From Planomicrobium sp. Y74 (GTDB lineage Bacteria > Bacillota > Bacilli > Bacillales_A > Planococcaceae), in assembly GCF_003668635.1 (NCBI RefSeq), contig NZ_RCWH01000003.1, positions 1 through 64,000 of the forward strand: a stretch of DNA of 64,000 nt, written 5' to 3'. Shown piece after piece: positions 19,458-28,315 of the stretch (position 1 is the first letter of the stretch; each line of letters opens with the position of its first letter). The notes under the pieces are model-generated. The model saw only the letters and a program-made list of their open reading frames with translations, was not told where the DNA came from and ran no database searches. A program made the position numbers and the translations under genes.

Positions 19458-20296
19458 CAGGCTATATTGAGCAAAGAGAAAAAGAGGCAACTGAACTGCG
19501 GCTTAACGAATCGATCGCTTCAAGCGAACGGCCAAAACCGCCAAGTGCTGTTGCTTCCACTTTAACTTTCGCGACAAGGGCTTTATTGCGCATTAAACAT
19601 GTCCCTGAGCAGATGTTTGACGTTACAGTTTTCCCGGTAATCTTTTTACTGATGTTCACTTATTTATTTGGCGGTGCCATTGCAGGCTCGACGGAAGAAT
19701 ACCTTCAATTTCTGCTGCCAGGGATTTTGGTGATGACGGTTGCTCAAATTACAATGTATACCGGTATTGACTTGAACAACGATATCCGCAAAGGGATATT
19801 TGACCGCTTCCGCACGCTGCCGATCTGGCTGCCGTCAGCGTTGATCGGGTCGCTGCTGGTCGACGTCGTCCGTTACTCGATGGCTTCTGTGATTATGATC
19901 ACCCTGGGATTTGCGCTCGGATTTCGGCCGGCAGGCGGGTTGATGGGCGTACTGGGAGCGATTGCTTTGATTTTGGTGTTCTCTTTCAGCCTGTCTTGGA
20001 TCTGGACTGTCTGCGGTTTGATTGTGCGCTCCGAAAAAGCATTGATGATGATCAGCTTTATGGTGCTGTTCCCGCTGACATTCGTCAGTAACGTATTTGT
20101 AGATCCACGGACATTGCCGTCATGGCTGGAGAGTTTTGTCGACGTCAATCCGATTTCGATTCTGGCAACTGCTGTGCGGGGAGCCATGCATGGAACCGTA
20201 ACTGCGCAGCAAGTGATATGGGTGCTCATTGTCTCGGTCATCATGACAGCAATATTTGCGCCGATTACCGTCTATTTATACCGCAACAAGAAGTGA
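19454..20296 (+). CDS. DrrB-type ABC transporter permease
   Basis: ABC-2 permease partner of the preceding ATPase. The 280-residue protein has a charged cytosolic N-terminus (about 50 residues), six membrane segments and the DrrB motif [16 protein letters not shown]. The block [20 protein letters not shown] near the C-terminus is also typical of the family. Translation is coupled to drrA by a 4-nt overlap. No local regulator gene is seen. Confidence 0.9.
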   Translation: MTGYIEQREKEATELRLNESIASSERPKPPSAVASTLTFATRALLRIKHVPEQMFDVTVFPVIFLLMFTYLFGGAIAGSTEEYLQFLLPGILVMTVAQITMYTGIDLNNDIRKGIFDRFRTLPIWLPSALIGSLLVDVVRYSMASVIMITLGFALGFRPAGGLMGVLGAIALILVFSFSLSWIWTVCGLIVRSEKALMMISFMVLFPLTFVSNVFVDPRTLPSWLESFVDVNPISILATAVRGAMHGTVTAQQVIWVLIVSVIMTAIFAPITVYLYRNKK

Positions 20297-20303
20297 GTTG
20301 AAG

Positions 20304-20345
20304 GAACGCTGATTTCCTGACAGGGAAATTGGCGTTCTGTATTTG
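20304..20345 (+). terminator. Terminator-like hairpin after drrB
   Basis: GAACGCTGATTTCC pairs imperfectly with GGAAATTGGCGTTC, then TGTATTTG. The T tract is weak. Its stem resembles the terminator at 18235-18269 that precedes drrAB. Confidence 0.55.
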
Positions 20346-20406
20346 CTGGAAGAGAACTTTATTCCGTTATAATGGGAGAAAGTTCAACAATAACAGGAGG
20401 CGTACA

Positions 20407-21126
20407 ATGAAAGAAAAAGTGCGGGATACATTCAATCAGATGGCGAATGCCTATGAACATTCGGTGGACAGCGATAATCTATATAACGCGGAATACGAGC
20501 GGCCGGCGATGATGGAGCGGGTGCCGGAAAATTTAACCGGCAAAAAAGTTCTGGATGCTGGATGTGCGGCTGGCTGGTACACTCTCCAATTGATGAAACG
20601 TGGAGCGGAGGTCGTGGCTATTGATATGAGTCCGGAAATGGCCGAAGCTGCAAAGAGGCGAGTGGAAGACCATGCGCAGGTGCTTTGTCTGGATTTGGAG
20701 GAGGCGTTGCCTTTTGAAGATGAGTCGTTCGACTTCATCCTGAGTTCGCTTACTTTGCATTACTTGAAGGATTGGGAAGGGACGTTCACTGAATTCCACC
20801 GTGTCTTGAAGCCGGGCGGGAGTTTTCTGTTTTCCGTCCACCATCCGTTAACCGACATACGATTGCTGGATAGCCCTGAATATTTTTCGACTGAACTAAT
20901 CATTGATGAGTGGAAAAAGGACGGCAAGATGTTTAAAGTTCCGTTTTACAGGAGGCCGTTGAACGAGATATTGAACAGAACGCTGGCGCATTTCGAGCTT
21001 GTTCAAGTGGTTGAACCCCTGCCAACAGAAGCTTTTAGGGAGCGCGATCCGGAACGGTTTGAACGCTTGATGAAAGAGCCCAATTTCCTGATAGTCGATG
21101 CAAAGAAAAAGACAGTCATTAGCTGA
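20407..21126 (+). CDS. Class I SAM-dependent methyltransferase
   Basis: A 239-residue methyltransferase of the UbiE/Methyltransf_11 type. The SAM site is KVLDAGCAAGWYTLQL (about residues 46-61), followed by the acidic end of strand 2 (VVAIDMSPEM) and FDFILSSLTLHYL. The conserved HRVLKPGGSFLFSVHHP marks motif III. AGGAGG stands 8 nt before ATG 20407; the longer frame from 20329 covers the hairpin after drrB and is not credible. The substrate is unknown. Confidence 0.87.
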   Translation: MKEKVRDTFNQMANAYEHSVDSDNLYNAEYERPAMMERVPENLTGKKVLDAGCAAGWYTLQLMKRGAEVVAIDMSPEMAEAAKRRVEDHAQVLCLDLEEALPFEDESFDFILSSLTLHYLKDWEGTFTEFHRVLKPGGSFLFSVHHPLTDIRLLDSPEYFSTELIIDEWKKDGKMFKVPFYRRPLNEILNRTLAHFELVQVVEPLPTEAFRERDPERFERLMKEPNFLIVDAKKKTVIS

Positions 21127-21153
21127 TTTCTGAAAGCCATGTGTTTATACCAT

Positions 21154-21208
21154 TAAAAAAGCTCCGAATGATAGCCACTTACAAACTGGCCGTCATTCGG
21201 AGCTTTGC
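21154..21208. terminator. Bidirectional terminator between methyltransferase and opuAC genes
   Basis: AAAGCTCCGAATGA pairs with TCATTCGGAGCTTT across a 27-nt middle. On the minus strand a run of T (TTTTTTAATGG) follows the stem, serving the binding-protein gene. Confidence 0.75.
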
Positions 21209-21212
21209 TGTT

Positions 21213-22115
21213 TTATTTTACCCATTCGCCAATCAGGTCTTCGTTCTCACTGACCCATTTTTCAGCACCAGTGTAAGGATCTTCGGCACTTTCGACATAG
21301 TCGATAAGCTCACCGATTTGTTTATCGTCCATCTTCCAGTTTTTCAGCCATTCACTGACTTCCGGATTGTCATCTTCGAATCCTTGGCGTGTAGCATGGT
21401 GGATTTTTTCTACACCACCGAATGTGTTTTGCGGATCTTCAAGGAACTTCAAGTCAAACTGGGAAAATACCCAATGCGGACTCCAAAGTGGTGCAACAAT
21501 TGGTTCATTGTCTTTGACAGCTTCCTGGATTTCAGCCAGCATGGCAGCTTCGGAACTTTGCTGCAATTCGAAATCAAGGCCATAATCCTTGATCAATTGT
21601 TCGGTAACTTCCATTGTCCCAGCGCCTGGATCAAATCCTACAATTTTGCCATCGAACAATTCTTTATGTTCATTTAAATCTTCTACACTATTAACTTCTT
21701 CCACGTAAGTTGGTACAACCAGCCCTACTTTTGCATTATCAAACCATGTAGCTTCCGAGAAATTGACAGTGTCCTGATATTTCTCCAAATAATTGGCATC
21801 CTGTACCGGCAGCCATATTTCCAGACTGGCATCGATGTCGCCAGTCTCCAAAGCCTTCATGGTTGTCCCCATGTTCAAAATGTTTAGTTTTACATCAAAA
21901 CCTTTATCTTCAAGGATAACTTTCCACATATTTGTTACGGCAATATTTTCTGCCCAGTTGATTTGTCCGAATACTAATTCATTGTCATTTTTCTCTGCTG
22001 CTGACTCTTCTTTTTCGCTGTCAGAGGCACCGTCCGTGCTTCCGCAGGCTGCAAGTATCGCAATGATAAGAATCATTGCGATAAAACCAATTCCGTTTTT
22101 CTTTTTGTTCATCAT
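21213..22115 (-). CDS. OpuAC-type glycine betaine/choline-binding lipoprotein
   Basis: A 300-residue lipoprotein with lipobox ILAAC (C24) and an OpuAC domain (LVFGQINWAENIAVTNMWKVILEDKGF). Trp residues needed for quaternary ammonium binding are visible (QINWAEN, PLWSPHWVF). ATG 22115 follows AAGGGGAG; a second ATG is adjacent. No ATPase or permease gene adjoins, so it is an orphan binding protein. It is divergent from nothing and lies tail-to-tail with the methyltransferase, next to gbsR. Whether it binds betaine or choline cannot be told here. Confidence 0.88.
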   Translation of the reverse strand: MMNKKKNGIGFIAMILIIAILAACGSTDGASDSEKEESAAEKNDNELVFGQINWAENIAVTNMWKVILEDKGFDVKLNILNMGTTMKALETGDIDASLEIWLPVQDANYLEKYQDTVNFSEATWFDNAKVGLVVPTYVEEVNSVEDLNEHKELFDGKIVGFDPGAGTMEVTEQLIKDYGLDFELQQSSEAAMLAEIQEAVKDNEPIVAPLWSPHWVFSQFDLKFLEDPQNTFGGVEKIHHATRQGFEDDNPEVSEWLKNWKMDDKQIGELIDYVESAEDPYTGAEKWVSENEDLIGEWVK

Positions 22116-22257
22116 GTAAAACTCCCCTTTATAAGTGTGTATATTTATTAAAATACATTTCAATATTAAATATATTAAAAGTATTAAAATTAAATTTAAC
22201 AAATACTCCGAGCAAAACATCCTCTTTCCAATAAAAGAGTCGGTTGTTTCGATTTAG

Positions 22258-22293
22258 ACAGGCAGTCTGCACCATTTTTCTTCAGACTGCCTG
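22258..22293 (-). terminator. Possible terminator after gbsR
   Basis: A perfect 11-bp stem (CAGGCAGTCTG with CAGACTGCCTG) lies 16 nt after the gbsR stop on the minus strand. The T tract is weak. Confidence 0.55.
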
Positions 22294-22308
22294 ATTATGC
22301 TCACAGAT

Positions 22309-22860
22309 TTATTTGGATTGTTCTTTCGGTAAAAACTCGAATATCCTGCCGTTTCGAATGCTCTCGACCAAGTCATTCAGCCAGAGGTAATATGCTTTGG
22401 ATTCTTCCAGTTGATCATAGAATTGCTTGGCTTCCGCCACAACGTCCGGGGTGCTGGCGGAGTCTTTGATGATTTCAATAAAATCGTCCTGTGACTCCTC
22501 GATTGCTTCCATGTTCATTTTTACTTCCCGTTCCCACATCAGACAATAAAACTCCATAAAAGAACGGAAGAAATTTTTCTCGGCTACATAGGTATGTTTT
22601 CTGGATCCCCGGGTAAATGTCTTCTTCACCATTTTAATGTCCTGCAATTTACGCACGCTGGTACTCATGCTCGGTTTACTCATTTCAAGTTCCGTGCGCA
22701 TTTCATCAAGAGTCATTTGATCTTTAAAATACATGGTGGCATATAAATTTGCTGCAGCAGGCGTTACTCCATACAGATCCATGGTTTCTGCAATCGCGCC
22801 AATCACTTTGTCTTTGGCTTCTTCTATTTTGGATCTTGATCTTTCGCTGGATTCACTCAT
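22309..22860 (-). CDS. gbsR: GbsR family choline-responsive repressor
   Basis: GbsR is a MarR-type dimeric repressor that senses choline and controls betaine synthesis genes in Bacillus. The 183-residue protein has a winged helix with MTLDEMRTELEMSKPSMSTSVRKLQDIKMVKKTF (about residues 49-82) and an acidic C-terminal helical part. AAGGAG precedes its ATG. It is divergent from the gbsA-type gene with a 296-nt shared control region, just as gbsR faces gbsAB in Bacillus. Confidence 0.92.
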   Translation of the reverse strand: MSESSERSRSKIEEAKDKVIGAIAETMDLYGVTPAAANLYATMYFKDQMTLDEMRTELEMSKPSMSTSVRKLQDIKMVKKTFTRGSRKHTYVAEKNFFRSFMEFYCLMWEREVKMNMEAIEESQDDFIEIIKDSASTPDVVAEAKQFYDQLEESKAYYLWLNDLVESIRNGRIFEFLPKEQSK

Positions 22861-22926
22861 AATCTTGCTCCTTTATACATAAAGTAACCCTTGTTAAAGA
22901 CTCATTAAATCTTCTTAACAAACTTT

Positions 22927-22954
22927 ATGTTAACGCGTACAGATTAAATGTCAA
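22927..22954 (-). promoter_or_regulatory. Probable gbsR promoter
   Basis: On the minus strand TTGACA (22954-22949) and TAACAT (22932-22927) are spaced by 16 nt. The rest of the 22861-23156 gap is AT-rich. A TTGACA at 23068-23073 on the plus strand could serve gbsA but lacks a clear -10 at normal spacing. Confidence 0.45.
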
Positions 22955-23156
22955 ATGCAAAATCTATGTTTTGACAGCTGTTTAGGTCCGCTAACCCTTT
23001 TACCGTATAGCATGAGCTAAATCTTATTTATTTCTTGGATTGTATCCATCTTCTATAGAAAGTAACTTTGACAGCCTTGAAATGGCGTGTTAAGGTTTTA
23101 TTATGTTAAATAAATTCTTAACGAACTTAATTTAAATGAAATTGGAGTTGAAAATA

Positions 23157-24629
23157 TTGAATATAAAACTGCAACAATACATTAACGGACAATGGGTAGA
23201 AGCGGTTTCAGGTAAGACCCGGGAAATTATTAATCCATATGACCAGGAAATTATTGCTGTTGTTCCGGATGGCGATGAAAGAGATGCGCAAGCGGCAATC
23301 GCGGCAGCAAGAGAAGCATTTGATAATGGGGACTGGGCTTTTGCTCCGGCAACCGAACGTGGGGCTATCGTGAGAAAGATCGCCGAATTGATTGAACGGG
23401 ATAAAGAGGAACTTGCTCATCTGGAATCCTTGGATACCGGCAAAACAGTTGAAGAAAGTAAAGGTGACATGGATGATATCGCTGGCGTCTTCCGGTATTT
23501 TGCGGAACTTGCGGATAAAGATGGCGGGGAACTGATTGCTTCACCTGTTCCAAACTCGATCAGCAAAGTGGTACACGAACCGGTCGGTGTTTGCGGACAG
23601 ATTACACCATGGAATTATCCGTTGCTTCAAGCTTCATGGAAATTGGCTCCAGCACTGGCGACTGGAAATACGCTGGTGATGAAACCAAGTGAAGTTACAC
23701 CGCTTACGACTATCAAAGTATTTGAATTGATGGAAGAGGCAGGAGTGCCGTCGGGAGTTGCGAATCTCGTGCTTGGACCAGGAGATACGATTGGCGCAGA
23801 GCTATCAAGCAATACGGATGTGGATCTGATTTCATTTACAGGCGGTCTTGATACCGGCAAGAAAATCATGCAGGCGGCCAGCGCGAATGTTAAGAATCTG
23901 GCTCTTGAACTTGGCGGGAAAAATCCTAACGTGATTTTTGCGGATGCTGATTTCGAAGTGGCAGTCGATCAAGCGTTAAACGGCGTGTTTTTCCACGCCG
24001 GCCAAATCTGCTCTGCCGGAACCCGGTTGATTGTGGAAGACAGCATCCATGATGAGTTTGTAAATGCCCTTGTGGAGCGAGTGAAGAAATTTAAACTGGG
24101 CAGCGGATTTGACGAGGAAACCCAAATGGGACCCCTTATTTCAGCTGAGCACCTTAAAAAAGTGGAAGACTACGTGGAAATGGGCATCAAAGAAGGGGCC
24201 ACTGTGGCAGTCGGCGGCAAACGACCGGAAGATCCTGAATTACAGAAAGGCTTCTTCTATTTGCCGACTATCTTTACTGGCTGCACTACTGATATGAACA
24301 TTGTTCAAGACGAAGCTTTCGGCCCGATTATCACGGTTGAAAAATTCAAGACAGAAAAAGAAGCAGTACAGCTTGCCAATGATTCAATATACGGGCTGGC
24401 CGGTGGCGTTTGGACCTCCGATATTGCAAAAGCTGAACGCTGTGCAGCGAAAATGCGCATGGGAACAGTCTGGATCAATGATTTCAATCTTTATTTCCCG
24501 CACGCACCTTGGGGTGGATATAAACAATCCGGCATCGGGCGTGAACTGGGCAGAATGGGCATGGAAGAGTATACAGAAACAAAACATATCTTCCAGAATC
24601 TTAAACCTGAAGCGATTAACTGGTTCTAA
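23157..24629 (+). CDS. gbsA: Betaine aldehyde dehydrogenase
   Basis: NAD-dependent aldehyde dehydrogenase that oxidises betaine aldehyde to glycine betaine, the compatible solute. The 490-residue protein has PWNYPLL, the Glu in LALELGGKNP (E251) and the nucleophile in FHAGQICSAG (C285). TTG 23157 is preferred because TTGGAG lies 9 nt before it and the protein then starts MNIKLQQYINGQWVEA; ATG 23136 in the same frame is an alternative. It precedes the choline dehydrogenase gene by 179 nt and is divergent from gbsR, so choline induction is expected. Confidence 0.93.
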   Translation: MNIKLQQYINGQWVEAVSGKTREIINPYDQEIIAVVPDGDERDAQAAIAAAREAFDNGDWAFAPATERGAIVRKIAELIERDKEELAHLESLDTGKTVEESKGDMDDIAGVFRYFAELADKDGGELIASPVPNSISKVVHEPVGVCGQITPWNYPLLQASWKLAPALATGNTLVMKPSEVTPLTTIKVFELMEEAGVPSGVANLVLGPGDTIGAELSSNTDVDLISFTGGLDTGKKIMQAASANVKNLALELGGKNPNVIFADADFEVAVDQALNGVFFHAGQICSAGTRLIVEDSIHDEFVNALVERVKKFKLGSGFDEETQMGPLISAEHLKKVEDYVEMGIKEGATVAVGGKRPEDPELQKGFFYLPTIFTGCTTDMNIVQDEAFGPIITVEKFKTEKEAVQLANDSIYGLAGGVWTSDIAKAERCAAKMRMGTVWINDFNLYFPHAPWGGYKQSGIGRELGRMGMEEYTETKHIFQNLKPEAINWF

Positions 24630-24808
24630 TCTTTATAGGCAAGACTATTTGATGAAAAAAACTGTTTCCGAAACGGCCGGTTTTGGACCGTAGAAACAGG
24701 TTGAGTAAAAAAATAAAAAAGAAGTTGATCGGAAGTGCACGTTTCAGCAAGCTTTTAGCTGCAAACTGCATTGCGTTTCCGGTCTCAATATTCAAGGAGG
24801 AACATAAG

Positions 24809-26491
24809 ATGAGTGAAACATATGATTATATAGTAGTTGGCGGAGGGAGTGCAGGTTCTGTACTTGGCGACCGTTTAAGTGAAGATGGCAAAAAAAATGT
24901 TCTAGTGCTGGAAGCGGGACGGAGTGACCATGCATGGGACCTGTTGATCCAAATGCCGGCAGCATTGCCGTTTCCTGCAGGAAAAAGCATGTATGACTGG
25001 AAATATGAATCTGATCCTGAACCACATATGAACGGGCGCCGCATCAAACATGCACGCGGCAAGATTCTCGGCGGTTCAAGTTCGATCAACGGCATGATTT
25101 ACCAGCGCGGCAATCCACTGGATTATGAACGCTGGGGAGCTGACAAAGGCATGGATACATGGGATTTTGCGCATTGCCTGCCGTACTTCAAACGGTTGGA
25201 AACAGCTTTAGCTTCACCGGATGATGATCTCCGCGGCCACGATGGACCGATCAAACTGGAGCGGGGACCTGCTACAAATCCTTTGTTCCAAGCTTTCTTT
25301 AATTCAGGTGTAGAGGCTGGCTATTCACGAACCCCTGATGTAAATGGTTTTCGCCAGGAAGGATTCGGTCCATTTGATAAGCATGTTTATAAAGGCAGAC
25401 GTTTGTCGGCTTCACGGGCATACCTGCATCCGGCAATGAGCCGTCCGAACCTGACGGTGAAAACGCGTGCTTTTGTTACTGCCATCAATTTCGAAGGTAC
25501 CCGAGCCACAGGCTTGACGTATAAGCAAAACGGAAAAACTCACCAAGTCAAAGCAGGTGAAATTGTGCTTTCAGGCGGTGCGATCAACACACCGCAGCTC
25601 CTTCAGTTGTCGGGTGTGGGGAATGCGGAACACCTTCGCTCACTCGGCATTGAACCGGTAGTGGATCTCCCAGGTGTCGGAGAAAATCTCCAGGACCACC
25701 TTGAAGTTTATATCCAGCATTCTTGTCCGCTTCCTGTTTCGCAGCAGCCGAGCTTAAATGTAGCACGTATGCCATGGATCGGGTTGCAATGGATGTTCGC
25801 TCGCACGGGCCCTGCAGCAACCAATCATTTTGAAGGCGGCGGATTCGTCCGTTCGAATGACGACGTCAAATATCCGAACTTGATGTTTCATTTCCTTCCG
25901 GTAGCTGTTCGTTATGATGGCCAGAAAGCGGATACCAAACACGGTTTTCAAGTGCATGTTGGCCCAATGTATTCTGATGCAAGGGGATCATTGAAGATAC
26001 GCTCGAAGGATCCTAAAGTGTACCCGAGCATGGTTTACAATTACCTGTCGACTGAACAGGATCGGCGCGAATGGGTTGAAGCGATAAGAGTTTCCCGGAA
26101 AATCATGTCGCAGCCGGCAATGTCACGTTATAACTCCGGTGAAATTTCCCCCGGACCTTCCGTAAGTACGGATGAAGAGATTTTGGAATGGGTAGCGAAT
26201 GATGCCGAGACTGCACTTCATCCATCCTGTACAGCTAAAATGGGACCGGCTTCGGACCCGATGGCTGTTGTAGATCCATTAACGATGAAAGTGCACGGAG
26301 TGGAAAATTTGCGGGTAGCTGATGCTTCTGCAATGCCGTATGTAACGAACGGCAATATTCATGCTCCTGTGTTGATGCTGGCTGAAAAAGCGGCAGATCT
26401 AATACTTGGACGTAAACCGCTCGAACCGATTCACGCGGATTTCTATCGCCATGGCGTGCATGCACCTGAGGCAGGCACGGTAAATCAATAA
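24809..26491 (+). CDS. betA: Choline dehydrogenase, GMC/FAD type
   Basis: A GMC oxidoreductase of 560 residues. It has the FAD motif [16 protein letters not shown] (from about residue 9), the second GMC signature [15 protein letters not shown], the segment [15 protein letters not shown], and the catalytic region [13 protein letters not shown] and [18 protein letters not shown]. Context with gbsR and gbsA points to choline oxidation to betaine aldehyde. This replaces the GbsB type III alcohol dehydrogenase used by Bacillus subtilis. AAGGAGG stands before ATG 24809; the longer frame from 24683 has no site. An imperfect hairpin (24662-24699) lies between gbsA and this gene. Confidence 0.92.
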   Translation: MSETYDYIVVGGGSAGSVLGDRLSEDGKKNVLVLEAGRSDHAWDLLIQMPAALPFPAGKSMYDWKYESDPEPHMNGRRIKHARGKILGGSSSINGMIYQRGNPLDYERWGADKGMDTWDFAHCLPYFKRLETALASPDDDLRGHDGPIKLERGPATNPLFQAFFNSGVEAGYSRTPDVNGFRQEGFGPFDKHVYKGRRLSASRAYLHPAMSRPNLTVKTRAFVTAINFEGTRATGLTYKQNGKTHQVKAGEIVLSGGAINTPQLLQLSGVGNAEHLRSLGIEPVVDLPGVGENLQDHLEVYIQHSCPLPVSQQPSLNVARMPWIGLQWMFARTGPAATNHFEGGGFVRSNDDVKYPNLMFHFLPVAVRYDGQKADTKHGFQVHVGPMYSDARGSLKIRSKDPKVYPSMVYNYLSTEQDRREWVEAIRVSRKIMSQPAMSRYNSGEISPGPSVSTDEEILEWVANDAETALHPSCTAKMGPASDPMAVVDPLTMKVHGVENLRVADASAMPYVTNGNIHAPVLMLAEKAADLILGRKPLEPIHADFYRHGVHAPEAGTVNQ

Positions 26492-26502
26492 AATTCTGAT
26501 TA

Positions 26503-26566
26503 GAAGCACCTTTTCAAAATGTCTTCGCTTTGCGGCAGGCGTTTCTGGGAAGGTGCTTTCCTTTTT
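26503..26566 (+). terminator. Terminator after betA
   Basis: AGCACCTT (26505-26512) pairs with AAGGTGCT (26550-26557), and TTTCCTTTTT follows. The loop is long (37 nt). Confidence 0.65.
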
Positions 26567-26638
26567 AAAAGCGGTGCAGCAATGACCTGTGCTATCATGA
26601 AAGAAGATAAATTTGCTTAGGCTACAGGAGGTTTCACG

Positions 26639-27148
26639 ATGGATAATAACGATATTCTGATCCGGCTGCGTTATGCGCTGGACATTAAAAATAATGATAT
26701 GGTGGAGATTTTTAAACTGGGCGGCATCCAGCTGACAAAGGATGATGTACAGAAGGTGCTGACAAAGTCGCCGGAACGGGATGAAGATGCAGACGACAGC
26801 ATCTTCACTGAAAGTGCAAACGAAGATCATATTCCTGTGGACAATGCGATGCTTGAGTCGTTCCTGAACGGCTTCATTATCCATAAACGCGGACGCCAGG
26901 AAGGGCAGACGGGCACACCGCCGCTGACGAACGAGCCATCGAAGAATCTGCTGCTGAAAAAAGTGAAGATCGCGCTGCAATTGACGAGCGAAGATATGCT
27001 GGAAATCATGCAGCTCGCCGGTGTCACGGTTTCAAAAAGCGAAATGAGTGGATTGCTGCGCAAGCAGGGCCACAAGAATTACAGTCTTTGCGGCGACCGC
27101 TATGCGCGCAACTTTTTGAAAGGCTTAGCCATCAAGTATCGAAAATAA
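26639..27148 (+). CDS. DUF1456 (YehS-like) protein
   Basis: A 169-residue cytosolic protein with two copies of a DUF1456 repeat: NDILIRLRYALDIKNNDMVEIFKLGGIQLTKDDV in the first half and LLLKKVKIALQLTSEDMLEIMQLAGVTVSKSEM in the second. Each copy is a helical unit of roughly 65 residues. The ending NYSLCGDRYARNFLKGLAIKYR is also typical of the family. No biochemical role is known. AGGAGG precedes the ATG and a terminator follows, so it is monocistronic. Confidence 0.88.
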   Translation: MDNNDILIRLRYALDIKNNDMVEIFKLGGIQLTKDDVQKVLTKSPERDEDADDSIFTESANEDHIPVDNAMLESFLNGFIIHKRGRQEGQTGTPPLTNEPSKNLLLKKVKIALQLTSEDMLEIMQLAGVTVSKSEMSGLLRKQGHKNYSLCGDRYARNFLKGLAIKYRK

Positions 27149-27156
27149 GCCGATTC

Positions 27157-27187
27157 AACCGCATCTTTCTGGTGCGGTTTTTGTTTT
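27157..27187 (+). terminator. Terminator after the DUF1456 gene
   Basis: AACCGCA and TGCGGTT flank TCTTTCTGG, followed by TTTTGTTTTG. Confidence 0.8.
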
Positions 27188-27349
27188 GTGCTGATCAGCT
27201 GATTTATATGGAATAAAAGGCAATAATTTCTATGGGATGTAGATATTTTTATTCAACAGCGACCCGTTTTCCATAAAAACTTTAACTCTCTGGCCAAGGG
27301 GTATACAATCTACACTAACTAATCCTCGAACCGGGAAGGAGGGAGTCGA

Positions 27350-28315
27350 ATGGAGCGGGAACAGACAAATTGTTGCTCAGCCAGCCGGCAAGATCTGTCG
27401 GCAACTAAAAAATCAATCGAAAAAGACGAGATTCCATCGGTCCAGCAAGAGAAGAAAATCCGCTTTCCCGAAAAGATGGTGCGCATCGATGGCGGGACTT
27501 TCCTGATGGGGACGGATGATGAAGAAGGCTTTCAGGCTGATCGCGAAGGGCCGGTAAGGGAACAGCACTCGAAGCCTTTTCTGATGGACAGCTATACGGT
27601 GACCAACAGAGAGTTTACACAATTCGTCAAAGAAACGGGTTACATAACGGAAGCTGAAAGATTCGGCTGGTCGTTTGTGTTCTTTCGATTTATTGCACGG
27701 GATATTCAAGTTGAAGTACGGCAAGTGGCGGCGACTCCGTGGTGGTTTGCTGTGGAGCAGGCGTATTGGCATCAGCCGGAAGGGCCGGGTTCATCGATCA
27801 AAGACAGAATGGATCATCCGGTAATCCATGTTTCGTGGAACGATGCGGAGGCGTTTGCCGGATGGGCAGGCAAGCGATTGCCGAGTGAAAGTGAATGGGA
27901 GTTTGCGGCGCGCGGCGGTCTTGTGCAGCAGAAATATCCGTGGGGTGATGAATTGACGCCGAACGGGGAACATTACTGCAACATCTGGCAAGGAGCGTTT
28001 CCGAATACGAATACAAAAGAAGATGGTTATATCGGAACAGCACCAGCTGTTTCATTTCCGGAGAACGGATTCGGACTTTATAACATGGCAGGCAACGTGT
28101 GGGAATGGTGTTCGGATCCATTTGCACAGCAGACTGAAGAAGAATCGCACCAAGAAAATATCCGAAGAGCCATGCGCGGCGGATCGTATTTATGCCATGA
28201 ATCCTATTGCAACAGGTACCGGGTGACAGCGCGTACGTCGAATACAATGGAAAGTTCGGCTGGCAATATTGGGTTCAGATGCGCAGCTGATATCGAAATG
28301 GAGGGATCAATTTAA
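27350..28315 (+). CDS. Formylglycine-generating enzyme (SUMF1 family)
   Basis: FGE oxidises the Cys of CxPxR motifs in sulfatases to formylglycine with oxygen and copper. The 321-residue protein has the FGE-sulfatase domain from MVRIDGGTFLMGTD to the end. The active-site pair lies in RGGSYLCHESYCNRY (C282 and C287), with NTMESSAGNIGFRCA following. The first 40 residues are polar and variable. The stop overlaps the sulfatase start (TAATG), so the modifying enzyme and its substrate are made together. GGAAGGAGGG stands before ATG 27350. Confidence 0.94.
   Translation: MEREQTNCCSASRQDLSATKKSIEKDEIPSVQQEKKIRFPEKMVRIDGGTFLMGTDDEEGFQADREGPVREQHSKPFLMDSYTVTNREFTQFVKETGYITEAERFGWSFVFFRFIARDIQVEVRQVAATPWWFAVEQAYWHQPEGPGSSIKDRMDHPVIHVSWNDAEAFAGWAGKRLPSESEWEFAARGGLVQQKYPWGDELTPNGEHYCNIWQGAFPNTNTKEDGYIGTAPAVSFPENGFGLYNMAGNVWEWCSDPFAQQTEEESHQENIRRAMRGGSYLCHESYCNRYRVTARTSNTMESSAGNIGFRCAADIEMEGSI

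Noticed and set aside
21141-21677. A 178-codon frame antisense to the OpuAC-type gene
   Set aside because: It is the shadow of a clear lipoprotein gene on the other strand; the protein is rich in Phe and looks non-coding.
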